A DNA stretch of 38,915 nt from a candidate division WOR-3 bacterium (GTDB taxonomy: Bacteria > Hydrothermota > Tepidihabitantia > Tepidihabitantales > JBDRVQ01), in contig JBDRVQ010000016.1 of assembly GCA_039801905.1 (NCBI GenBank), positions 1 through 38,915 of the forward strand, read 5' to 3'. The translations under genes were made by a program, and so were the position numbers. Below the pieces are notes generated by a model. That model ran no database searches. It was not told the origin of the DNA and worked only from the letters and a program-made list of their open reading frames with translations. Below are positions 1 through 7,425 of this stretch, in pieces; position 1 is the first letter of the stretch, and each line of letters begins with the position of its first letter.

Positions 1-455
1 GCTTTCTCTCCTAATAAAATTTTTAGCGCCTCTCGGAAATCACCGCTCGATAAGCCGTAGAGGTATAATTCCGGAAAGGTTTCTAAAAGTTTAGGGCTGG
101 TTCGCATATATGGGGGTAAGATTTGGGATGCAAATGGCTCTGAACTATCACTTACCCGGGGCATCTTTATTTCTATGTGACCGCAACCAAGATTAACACT
201 CCTCCGACTATATCCGTTTCGATAACCCCGAAATTTCTCCTTGGGAACCCTTTCGTGCCTCTTTCGGGCTAAAAATTCATCCCGCTCCAATTTTAAGGCT
301 TCCTCAATTGATTCCTTAGCTCCGTTCCTCGCTATCTCGTCAAGGATACTTTTTAGCCAGAGCCTATTTTTTTGAAGGAGCCTCCGTCTTCTCTTTTGCT
401 CTCGGCGGTTTCTTTTAACCCTTGATTTTTTAGAGATTTTAAGAAAAATACTCAT
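1..455 (-). CDS. IS256-family (mutator type) transposase, N-terminal part, cut by window edge
   Basis: About 151 codons are visible, from the ATG at 455 to the left edge with no stop, so the C-terminal part including most of the DDE catalytic domain lies outside. The visible part has a very basic N-terminus (many Arg/Lys in the first 35 residues), then the segment YRNGYSRRSV, then the IS256 hallmarks HIEIKMPR, LPPYMRTSP and LYLYGLSSGDFREALKILLG, which match the conserved N-terminal DNA-binding and first catalytic region of mutator-type transposases. An AAGGAG Shine-Dalgarno lies a few bases before the ATG. It would cut and paste the insertion sequence that carries it. Whether the element is intact cannot be judged here. 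Family assignment is firm; activity is unknown. Confidence 0.88.
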   Translation of the reverse strand, partial: MSIFLKISKKSRVKRNRREQKRRRRLLQKNRLWLKSILDEIARNGAKESIEEALKLERDEFLARKRHERVPKEKFRGYRNGYSRRSVNLGCGHIEIKMPRVSDSSEPFASQILPPYMRTSPKLLETFPELYLYGLSSGDFREALKILLGEK

Positions 456-469
456 GGTGTGTCTCCTTT

Positions 470-498
470 GGCGGGTGCTGATTTTGGTGGCACCCGCC
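470..498. promoter_or_regulatory. Perfect stem-loop in transposase 5' leader
   Basis: GGCGGGTGC (470-478) and GCACCCGCC (490-498) are perfect 9-bp inverted arms around an 11-nt loop. On the minus strand the stem ends immediately before the transposase Shine-Dalgarno, and the predicted transcription start falls inside the outer arm. Read-through transcripts from outside would therefore carry the complete hairpin, while self-initiated ones would carry a shortened one. Such structures limit read-through expression in several IS families. On the plus strand the stem is followed by TTTTATT, so it could also act as an intrinsic terminator. The structure is seen; both roles are inference. Confidence 0.6.
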
Positions 499-502
499 TT
501 TT

Positions 503-531
503 ATTATAATCAAATATAACTCCTCTTTCAA
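503..531 (-). promoter_or_regulatory. Promoter for the IS256-family transposase
   Basis: On the minus strand TTGAAA (526-531) is followed by a 17-bp spacer and a perfect TATAAT (503-508). The transcript would start near 496, within the stem-loop, about 40 nt before the transposase ATG. Confidence 0.65.
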
Positions 532-549
532 TTTTCCACATAATTTGAA

Positions 550-765
550 TATATCTCCCAGTTAAACCCTCCCTTACCTTCCCGATACGGCTCGGGATTA
601 CACCCCCTATTAGACCCTCGGTTAGACTCCCAATTACACCCTCTATTATATCCTCCATTAAACCCTCTATTAGACCCTCCATTAAATCCAGGATTACACC
701 CTCCCTTAAACCTCCCCTTACGCCCCCTATTAAATCCCCTATACCGCTCCCTATATCGCCCCCCA
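550..765. repeat. Degenerate tandem repeat, exact 12-bp period, 18 units (array A)
   Basis: The stretch divides into 18 consecutive units of exactly 12 bp with no length variation. Most units begin TTA (14 of 18), followed by a purine or C, then ACCC or a close variant and a pyrimidine-rich end. Examples are TTAAACCCTCTA, TTAGACCCTCCA and TTACACCCTCTA. No two neighbouring units are identical, so it is an old or selected array rather than a fresh microsatellite. The last two units start TACC and TAT and are followed by CTTTTTATAAA. The complementary strand has a G-run in nearly every unit. The minus-strand reading frame across it yields only a four-residue Gly/Glu/Leu/Ile repeat and is not taken as a gene. 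The same repeat occurs at 23252-23491. Confidence 0.85.
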
Positions 766-997
766 CTTTTTATAAAGATAAAACCATCCTTTCTTACCCT
801 TCATCCTCTTTCCTTTGGATTTTCCCTTTTGGGATTAGTTATTTTGGAGGACCTCCGTGATTATCAATAAGACCCCCTTTATTAGACCTTTATTTTCTGC
901 TCGGTCGCTTTGGGAAATTGAAAGCCAAATCTTTGGTGGTATCTTTCCCAACCCCTCTCAAATCTCTTAATTGGGTCTTTCTTCTTTATCTTTATTC
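766..997. other. Intergenic region without a gene
   Basis: I see no convincing gene. The stretch starts with the CTTTTTATAAA flank of the 12-bp array, contains a short palindrome GGAGG-A-CCTCC (846-856) and one or two stray repeat units around 870-893 (TTAGACCTTTAT at 882-893). The rest is pyrimidine-rich without clear structure. Confidence 0.5.
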
Positions 998-1372
998 TCA
1001 TAACTCCTCCGGTAAAATGATCCCAAAGATATCAATCCGAATCCTCTTTAAGATTTCTAAATTTAAGCCCCTTTTGTGCCATTTTTCCTCTTTAAGGCGG
1101 ATCTCTCTAAATAGGGGAAGCCCGGCATATTTATTGGAGAGGCGGTATAACTCTCGGGCGTAACAGAGATAGAAAGGGAAATTTGAGACTGGGCAGTCGT
1201 ATTGGGAGAGGGTGGCTTTGGTCTTTATCTCAATCTCTGTGATTTGGGCGAAGTAGGAACTAATCTGCTCCAGCATTGATCTGCCGAATCGGGTGTATCT
1301 CTTCTCAATCACATTCGGGTCTAAATTGGACTCATACTTTTTGACTCTCTTTAAGGCATCTCTTACTCCCAT
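998..1372 (-). CDS. Small hypothetical protein
   Basis: Not recognised. The product is about 124 residues if translation starts at the ATG at 1372, chosen because GGAGG lies 6 nt upstream (GGAGGCAAATATG); the frame stays open to an upstream ATG at 1408, which has no Shine-Dalgarno. The protein is basic and predicted helical, beginning MGVRDALKRVKKYES, with no signal peptide, membrane segment or metal-binding cluster that I can see. It ends with a hydrophobic IFGIILPEEL. It stands alone, divergent from the propeller gene at 1479 and downstream of the repeat array. Its position between an insertion sequence and a repeat fits accessory DNA, but no function can be inferred. Confidence 0.55.
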   Translation of the reverse strand: MGVRDALKRVKKYESNLDPNVIEKRYTRFGRSMLEQISSYFAQITEIEIKTKATLSQYDCPVSNFPFYLCYARELYRLSNKYAGLPLFREIRLKEEKWHKRGLNLEILKRIRIDIFGIILPEEL

Positions 1373-1445
1373 ATTTGCCTCCATATAATATAACACCCAA
1401 AAAGGCAAAAACCTTAATAAAAACTTGCCCTCAAAATCTTAGGGG

Positions 1446-1473
1446 TTGACTTTTCCTAAGAATCAGTTATGAT
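1446..1473 (+). promoter_or_regulatory. Promoter giving a probably leaderless mRNA for the gene at 1479
   Basis: TTGACT (1446-1451), a 16-bp spacer and TATGAT (1468-1473) are followed after only 5 nt by the ATG at 1479. Transcription would begin at or next to the start codon, and no Shine-Dalgarno is present. Confidence 0.7.
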
Positions 1474-1478
1474 AAAAA

Positions 1479-2396
1479 ATGTTAGGGATAATTTTAAGTA
1501 TCTTTGTTTTTAACCTAAATTTAGAATTAGTGCAAGTGGAAAAGGTTCAAGAAGAACCTTTCCTTTATTCTGCGGGCGGTCAATTTCTCTACCAGATTGA
1601 ATACGGAAGAGAAGCAGTCGGTGAAATTCCCGTAAAAAGATTTTCCCTTTATGATAGAAAAGGAGACCTTCTCTGGTTTAAGGAGTTTCCCGAAGAAGAA
1701 GCCTTCTTCGTCTCCGATCTCGGTTGGGTCGTTGGTGTCTTTGGTTCCCATCCCAAAGCCCGGCTCACCTTCTATGACGGAAAAGGGAAGATTAAAAAGA
1801 GGTTGGAGATAGAATATCCTTATGGCTATTCCTTTTCTCAAACTGGTAATTTCTTTTACGCCAATACCGCGCGAGGGATTTTGGCTTTTAACCGAGAAGG
1901 AAAGGTTATTCGGAATTTTGGTTTCGGCGGACCATTTTTCCCTTCGCCTGATGACAAATTCTTCGCGGTAAGAAGAGAAGACTCCCTCTTCCTTTTTAAG
2001 GAAGGGAAAAATTTTGGCAAATTTCCCCTCGCCTCTTTAATGTTTAGAGACCTCGCCTTCTCTTCGGACAATAAACTTTTGGCGGTGGCAGAGAAACATC
2101 ACATCTCCCTCTTCTCTCTTGAAAAAGATATCCAACTCCTCTGGCGCAAGGAATTTGACCGTGCCACCTCCCTTTTGCAAGTGGCGGTTGATGATAAGGG
2201 CACTGTTTATCTGGGAGGGGAAACGGAAAGAAGAGAAGGCTTCTTATCCGTTCTTAAAGAAGGCGAAGAGAGGGAAAGGGTTAAAATTTCTTATCTCGCC
2301 CCTTACGAAACGATTTTAGAAATTTTTTTATCCCCCAATTCCGTTTCGGTTCGGACAACCGAACAAAGGTTCCATTTCTCAGTGAGTGGTGATTAG
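1479..2396 (+). CDS. Secreted WD40/YVTN-like beta-propeller protein
   Basis: The product has 305 residues. A hydrophobic N-terminus (MLGIILSIFVFNLNLEL) is followed by repeated short blades built of beta strands with turns such as FYDGKGKIKKR, AFNREGKVIR and FSSDNKLLAVAEKHHISLFSL, which resemble WD40/PQQ-like propeller blades. No catalytic residues are evident and, unlike its neighbours, it has no sorting domain at the C-terminus, so a periplasmic location is likely. It overlaps the next gene by 11 bp, so the two are probably translated together. The start ATG lies 5 nt after a strong -10 and lacks a Shine-Dalgarno. The propeller fold is inferred from the repeat pattern; the ligand is unknown. 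Confidence 0.7.
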   Translation: MLGIILSIFVFNLNLELVQVEKVQEEPFLYSAGGQFLYQIEYGREAVGEIPVKRFSLYDRKGDLLWFKEFPEEEAFFVSDLGWVVGVFGSHPKARLTFYDGKGKIKKRLEIEYPYGYSFSQTGNFFYANTARGILAFNREGKVIRNFGFGGPFFPSPDDKFFAVRREDSLFLFKEGKNFGKFPLASLMFRDLAFSSDNKLLAVAEKHHISLFSLEKDIQLLWRKEFDRATSLLQVAVDDKGTVYLGGETERREGFLSVLKEGEERERVKISYLAPYETILEIFLSPNSVSVRTTEQRFHFSVSGD

Positions 2397-5300
2397 AAAA
2401 GTAAGATTTTTCTTACTTCTCCTTTCCTTTTTCCCATTTCTCCTTCTGGGTATTGGCTGGCCCTTGCCACCAGGAGATTCGGTCTATCCCTTAGGAAATA
2501 ACTGGGGAAATTTTCAGGATTATGGCGGTGGGCCTTACTTCCATAACGGAATTGATGCCATAACTGTTGGGCAACACAACCGACCGGTGATTGCGGTTAG
2601 TAAAGGTTGGGTTAAAGCCTGGCTGACGATTGAAGCCGAGCTCCACTGGCGATTGGCAATCTGCGATTCCAATTTAAGTTTTACCGGAAGGGCGCCGGGT
2701 TGGCTCTATGCCCACATTGACCCGAATCGCTACCACAAGCAGGAAGGTGATTCAGTTCTCCCCGGGGATACGATTGGTTACCTTGTCTATTGGTCGGTAT
2801 CCGGTTTTGACCATATCCATTTTGCCCGGATCTCTGATACTGGTAGTCTCTGGCGCCGAGGAAGTTCCCAACCCCAAAATCCCACCTGGTGGTTCATCCA
2901 AAACCCTTTAACCATCATCCAACCTAATACCGACACTGTGAGACCGGTATTTGAAAATGCCCGAACCGGACAACTCTTTGCCTTTTGCCGGAATAATTCC
3001 TCCACCTATTTTAATGACCTAAATAATCTCAATGGGGATGTTGATATTATCGCCAAGATTTACGATAAGACTGGCTTTTCAACTGGAAACCCCACCTGGG
3101 ATAAATTAGCCCCTTACAAGATAAAATATTCTATTCGGGGGAGATATGCCCGAATTCCCGAAACCTTATCTTTAATCTTTAAGTACGGGCTTCCGCCCAG
3201 TGGCAGTAACGAAATAAGGGTTGTCTATAAAGACGATGCCACCTGTAACAGCCGGGGTGATTACAATAATCGGGATTATTATTTCATTGTGACAAATACC
3301 GATGGCGATTCTCTAATTGAGATGTCCGATACCACGGGTAAGTGGCGGACGCAAAACTTTCCGGATGATTACTATTGGGTAAAGGTAATCGCCGAAGATG
3401 TCTGTGGCAATTGGCGGGCGGAAAGTATCTTAGTAAAAACTAATAATAATAACCCGATAAGGGATGTTGGAGTCACTAAGATTCTGAGCCCAACCGGAAT
3501 GGTTGATTCGGGGACGGTTATCATCCCGGCCTGTTCTCTTTATAACTACGGGGGAGTGAATGAAAACTATCGGGTGCGGATGAAGATTGGCAACTTTTAT
3601 AATGATACTGCCCGGATCACCAACCATTCACCCGAAACCTACCGCTATTTAACCTTCCGCCCCTGGGAAGTAAAAGAAGTGGGCAACCATCCCGTCTCCT
3701 GCTCCACGGAATTGGCTAATGATATGGATTTAACAAACGACAAAAAATCCGATTCGGTCAAGGTGCAAAGACCGGTGATTAGGGATGTCGGCTGTCAAAA
3801 GATTTTAGCCCCAACCGGGACAATTGATTCGGGGAGTAGCGTTATCCCTGCCTGCTCGGTTTATAATTATGGTAACACCCAAGAAAGTTATTCGGTGCGG
3901 ATGAAGATTGGGGATTTCTATGATGAAGTCACTTCCGTCTCTAACCACCTACCCGGCACCTCCTACTACCTCACATTTCCACCCATCACCTTTAATTATC
4001 CAAGGGGAAGTTATTTCCTCTCTTGTTCCACTCAACTCTTTTCCGATACCAATCCCGCCAATGACAAGAAGGTTGACTCCTTAAAGATTATAGTTAAGGA
4101 TGTGGGAACAATCTCTCTTCTCCTGCCGAGTGTAATTGACTCCGGATGTTTTATCACCCCTGCCTGCTCGGTTTATAACTTTGGAGACCAGATGGCAAGT
4201 TATTGGGTTAGATTAAAAATTGGTAATTTTTATCTTGATACGGTCTGGGTGGCAAACCACCAACCAGGAATTCCCCTTTACTATACTTTTTCCATGTGCC
4301 AGATGAATGAGATTGGCACCCACCTGGCTTCTTGCTCCACGGAACTTACCGGTGATATGCACCCGGAGAATAATAAAAAGGCTTTCGCCATTAATGTCCA
4401 GAGGGGAGATTTTCCTGATGTCGGGGTGAAGGTGATTGTGGCACCCAAAGGGTTAATCAATTTGGGAGAAGAAGTTATTCCCGCCTGTACCGTTTTCAAT
4501 TATGGTAACACCCAAGAAAGTTATTCGGTGCGGATGAAGATTGGGGATTTCTATAACGAAGTCACTTCCGTCTCTAACCACCTACCCGGTACTTCCTACT
4601 ATCTAACCTTTCCTCTTTGGCTTGCTAACCAAAGCGGTGTTTATTTAGTCTCCTGCTCCACAGAACTTTTTAGCGATCGGCATCCGGAAAACGACCGAAA
4701 GTCTGATACCGCCTTGGTAATAAAACCAAGTATGCCCGCAGGCTGGATTAAAATTGGGGATGTGCCATTAGAACCGGATGGAAAGAAGATAAAAAGTGGT
4801 GGGGCGATAGTGGTGGTTAATGAGACCCTTTACCTCATAAAAGGGAACAACACCCGCAACCTCTATAAATACTTCTTTTATACGACCCCGCCTCCTGATC
4901 CATTCGCCCAGTTAACTGATTCCCTACCCCTTGGTCCTTCGGGAAAGAATGTGAAGAAAGGGAGCGCGATGACAACCGATGGCCGTTATCTCTATATCGC
5001 CAAAGGGGCCAACACGAAGGAGTTCTACCGTTATGATACAAAGAGAGAGGAGCCAATTTGGGAAACACTACCGCCAATAGAAGGGGAAAGAGGGCTTAAA
5101 GGGGGCACAGGTCTTGCCTATCTCAATGGATATATCTATCTTCTGAAAGGTTCTAATACGAAGGAGTTCTACCGATACCATATCCAAGAGAAGTTTTGGG
5201 AAAGGAGAAGGGATGCTTTGGGAATAAAGGGATACGGTGACGGTAGTTCTCTCGTCGCTTATGATGACACATCAATCTTTCTCCTCCAGGGTAAATATAA

Positions 5301-5895
5301 TAACTTCTATCGCTACCATCCGGAGAAGGACTCTTGGTACGAGAAGAGCCCCCTCCCTTTCTACCATCCGCAACTCAATCGGAAGAAAAAGGCAAAGGAA
5401 GGAGCAGCGCTTGCCGGATTTAGTGGTCTGGGCAGCATCTTTGCCTTTAAGGGCGGAAATACTAATGAGTTCTGGAAATACGAGCCAATTCGTGATACTT
5501 GGATTGGGCTTGAGACAATCCATTTGGGTCCGGAGAGGAAAAGGGTTAAAGGGGGTGGTAGCCTCTGTGCCAGTGGCTCAGAAAACTTTATAAAAATTGG
5601 TGCCCTAAAAGGTAATAATAGTACAAGCATCTGGGGATTTTTCATCCCCGACCCGGAAAGAATCGCTTCTCACCCAGGAGTAACTCCTGAGAAACCCTTG
5701 CCTCCTCAATCTCTCAACCTTTCCATCACTTCCTCCCCCGCTCCCCAATTTCCATCGGTTAAAATTTATAATGCTCTCGGCTTTTTAATCGGAGAGAGGA
5801 AGTCAAGAGGACTAAATCTTCCTAATGGTATTTACTTCTTAGAAGTAAAGATGGGGAATAGAATAAAAAGGCAAAAGATTATCTTTATAAAGTAA
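2386..5895 (+). CDS. Secreted M23-type peptidase with CARDB repeats, Kelch repeats and T9SS sorting domain
   Basis: The product has 1169 residues starting at a GTG inside the previous gene. The order is: signal peptide (about 1-24); LytM/M23 metallopeptidase domain with the zinc-ligand motifs HNGID (H53, D57) and HIHF (H143, H145); four tandem CARDB-like Ig domains (about 360-780), each starting DVG and containing PAC..YN(Y/F)G; five or six Kelch-like blades with the signature KG(N/G)NTxEFYRY (about 785-1095); and a C-terminal T9SS type A-like sorting domain with VKIYNALGFLIGE and LPNGIYFLEV ending in a basic tail. M23 enzymes cut peptidoglycan cross-links or Gly-rich peptides. The repeats and sorting domain imply export through the outer membrane and display or release at the cell surface. 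The combination of domains is unusual. fabH starts 1 nt after the stop. Confidence 0.85.
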   Translation: MVIRKVRFFLLLLSFFPFLLLGIGWPLPPGDSVYPLGNNWGNFQDYGGGPYFHNGIDAITVGQHNRPVIAVSKGWVKAWLTIEAELHWRLAICDSNLSFTGRAPGWLYAHIDPNRYHKQEGDSVLPGDTIGYLVYWSVSGFDHIHFARISDTGSLWRRGSSQPQNPTWWFIQNPLTIIQPNTDTVRPVFENARTGQLFAFCRNNSSTYFNDLNNLNGDVDIIAKIYDKTGFSTGNPTWDKLAPYKIKYSIRGRYARIPETLSLIFKYGLPPSGSNEIRVVYKDDATCNSRGDYNNRDYYFIVTNTDGDSLIEMSDTTGKWRTQNFPDDYYWVKVIAEDVCGNWRAESILVKTNNNNPIRDVGVTKILSPTGMVDSGTVIIPACSLYNYGGVNENYRVRMKIGNFYNDTARITNHSPETYRYLTFRPWEVKEVGNHPVSCSTELANDMDLTNDKKSDSVKVQRPVIRDVGCQKILAPTGTIDSGSSVIPACSVYNYGNTQESYSVRMKIGDFYDEVTSVSNHLPGTSYYLTFPPITFNYPRGSYFLSCSTQLFSDTNPANDKKVDSLKIIVKDVGTISLLLPSVIDSGCFITPACSVYNFGDQMASYWVRLKIGNFYLDTVWVANHQPGIPLYYTFSMCQMNEIGTHLASCSTELTGDMHPENNKKAFAINVQRGDFPDVGVKVIVAPKGLINLGEEVIPACTVFNYGNTQESYSVRMKIGDFYNEVTSVSNHLPGTSYYLTFPLWLANQSGVYLVSCSTELFSDRHPENDRKSDTALVIKPSMPAGWIKIGDVPLEPDGKKIKSGGAIVVVNETLYLIKGNNTRNLYKYFFYTTPPPDPFAQLTDSLPLGPSGKNVKKGSAMTTDGRYLYIAKGANTKEFYRYDTKREEPIWETLPPIEGERGLKGGTGLAYLNGYIYLLKGSNTKEFYRYHIQEKFWERRRDALGIKGYGDGSSLVAYDDTSIFLLQGKYNNFYRYHPEKDSWYEKSPLPFYHPQLNRKKKAKEGAALAGFSGLGSIFAFKGGNTNEFWKYEPIRDTWIGLETIHLGPERKRVKGGGSLCASGSENFIKIGALKGNNSTSIWGFFIPDPERIASHPGVTPEKPLPPQSLNLSITSSPAPQFPSVKIYNALGFLIGERKSRGLNLPNGIYFLEVKMGNRIKRQKIIFIK
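3865..3980 (+). repeat. Near-identical CARDB segment, copy 1
   Basis: About 116 bp inside the M23 gene, nearly identical at DNA level to 4498-4613 (only a few third-position and a few other changes), while the other CARDB repeats of the same gene have diverged. It encodes the core that begins YGNTQESYSVRMKIGDFY. Confidence 0.8.
4498..4613 (+). repeat. Near-identical CARDB segment, copy 2
   Basis: Partner of 3865-3980. It encodes the same stretch, with one clear amino-acid change (D to N after the FY pair). Conservation of silent sites points to recent duplication or gene conversion between the second and fourth CARDB units. Confidence 0.8.
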
Positions 5896-5896
5896 A

Positions 5897-6877
5897 ATGA
5901 AAAGGATAAAAATTATTGGCACCGGTTCCTACCTGCCGGAAAAGATTATTAATAATTTTGATTTAGAAAAGATGGTGGACACAAGCGACGAATGGATTAC
6001 GGAAAGGACCGGGATTAAAGAGAGGCACATCGCCCGGGAAGACCAAGCAACTTCGGATTTGGCTTACGAAGCGGCAAAGAGGGCACTAACGATGGCGGAT
6101 GTTAAGGCAAGTGACATAGATACGATAATCGTTGGCACGTCTACCCCGGATACTGTTTATCCTTCAACCGCCTGTTGGCTCCAAAAAGCATTGGGAGTTA
6201 AGGGAAGTGCTGCCTTTGATGTCAGCGCTGGTTGTTCCGGCTTCCTTTATGCCTTAGAGATTGCCTCGAATCTCATCGCGCAAAAAAGCGCCCAGAAAGT
6301 TTTGGTCGTGGGCGCCGAAGTGATGTCAAAAGTGGTCAATTGGGAAGACCGGGCAACCTGCGTTTTATTCGGCGACGGTGCCGGAGCCGCGGTTATTGTT
6401 CCCGCGGAAGGGAATTCCGGCATTCTTGCTTCTTATTGGGGGGCGGATGGTAATTTAGCCCCTTTACTCTATCAACCCGCTGGTGGCACAAGACTACCCG
6501 CTTCTGAGGAAACCGTGAGGAAAAGACTCCATTCGGTCCATATGGAAGGAAGGGAAGTCTTCAAGTACGCGGTCATCTGGATGGGGAAGGCAGCGCTTAA
6601 GGTTTTATCCGAAGCCAATTTGACGCCAGAAGAGATTGCCCTCTTTATACCCCATCAGGCAAATATGCGGATTATTGATGCCACCTTAGAAAAGGTGAAG
6701 ATACCAAAAGAAAAGACCTACTTAAATTTGCCCAGATGCGGCAATATGTCCGCCGCCACGATTCCGGTCGCCCTGGATGAGGCTTATCGGGAGGGAAGAA
6801 TTAAAGATGGTGACTATATCTTACTCTCCGCCTTTGGCACCGGTTTTACTTGGGCGGCGATGGTATTAAGGTGGTGA
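5897..6877 (+). CDS. fabH: Beta-ketoacyl-ACP synthase III
   Basis: The product has 326 residues, the normal FabH length. It condenses an acyl-CoA primer with malonyl-ACP to start fatty-acid synthesis in the cytoplasm. The thiolase-fold triad is complete: C113 in SAGCSGF, H253 in PHQAN and N283 in GNMSAAT. The N-terminal [10 protein letters not shown] and the [14 protein letters not shown] segment are typical. It starts 1 nt after the preceding stop with no Shine-Dalgarno; TATAAA (5886-5891) ends 5 nt before the ATG, so a leaderless internal start is possible, though no good -35 is visible. The porG gene follows 2 nt after its stop. This linkage suggests that its primer may be an acyl-CoA made by the oxidoreductase (inference). 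Confidence 0.95.
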
Positions 6878-6879
6878 AT

Positions 6880-7425
6880 ATGATTGAGATTAGATTCCAC
6901 GGTCGGGGAGGTCAAGGGGCGGTGGTCGCCTCCGAGATATTGGCGAGCGCCCTATTTCGGGAAGGAAAGTTTGTTCAGACATTTCCGGAATTCGGCGTGG
7001 AAAGGAGGGGAGCTCCCGTCCAAGCCTTCCTTCGCTTATCGGACAGTCCAATCAGGGTTCGCTATAAGGTTTATCACCCGGACCACATTGTCATCTTTGA
7101 TAAAGTCCTGATCAACCAGGTACCCATCTTTGAAGGTTTGAAAAAAGGGGGGTGGGTCTTAATCAACACCAACTCCTCTCCCCAAGAATATAAATTTCCG
7201 GATTATCACACTGCTACTTGCGATGCCACAGGAATTGCCATCAAGTATAAGTTAGGACCAAAAACCGCACCTATCGTCAATACCGCAATGTTGGGTGCCC
7301 TCTTACGCATTTTGCCTCTGGTGCAAATTGAAACCTTAGAAGAAAGTATCAAAGAATACATCAAGAAAAGAGCGGAAGATAATATCTTGGCGATGCGGGA
7401 GGCTTATAATGAGACAAAATTTTAA
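6880..7425 (+). CDS. porG: 2-oxoacid:ferredoxin oxidoreductase, gamma subunit
   Basis: The product has 181 residues from the ATG at 6880, chosen because AAGGTGGTGA lies directly upstream; an in-frame ATG at 6850 lies inside fabH. The N-terminal [19 protein letters not shown] is the hallmark of the gamma (PorG/VorG) domain, and the [16 protein letters not shown] segment is also typical. In the complex it helps bind the CoA substrate while the alpha/beta subunits oxidise a 2-oxoacid to acyl-CoA, CO2 and reduced ferredoxin. The next gene overlaps by 17 bp. Pyruvate is the commonest substrate, but a branched-chain 2-oxoacid (VOR) cannot be excluded from sequence alone. Confidence 0.9.

Noticed and set aside
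452-766. Minus-strand open frame of 104 codons rich in Gly, Glu, Ile and Leu
   Set aside because: It is the translation of the 12-bp repeat (a four-residue periodicity), overlaps the transposase promoter and has no ribosome binding site.
1527-1841. Minus-strand frame of 104 codons opposite the propeller gene
   Set aside because: It is antisense to a gene with a clear repeat pattern and a promoter, and has no features of its own.
5237-5593. Plus-strand frame of 118 codons inside the M23 gene
   Set aside because: It lies in another frame of the Kelch region, which has clear protein repeats in the main frame.
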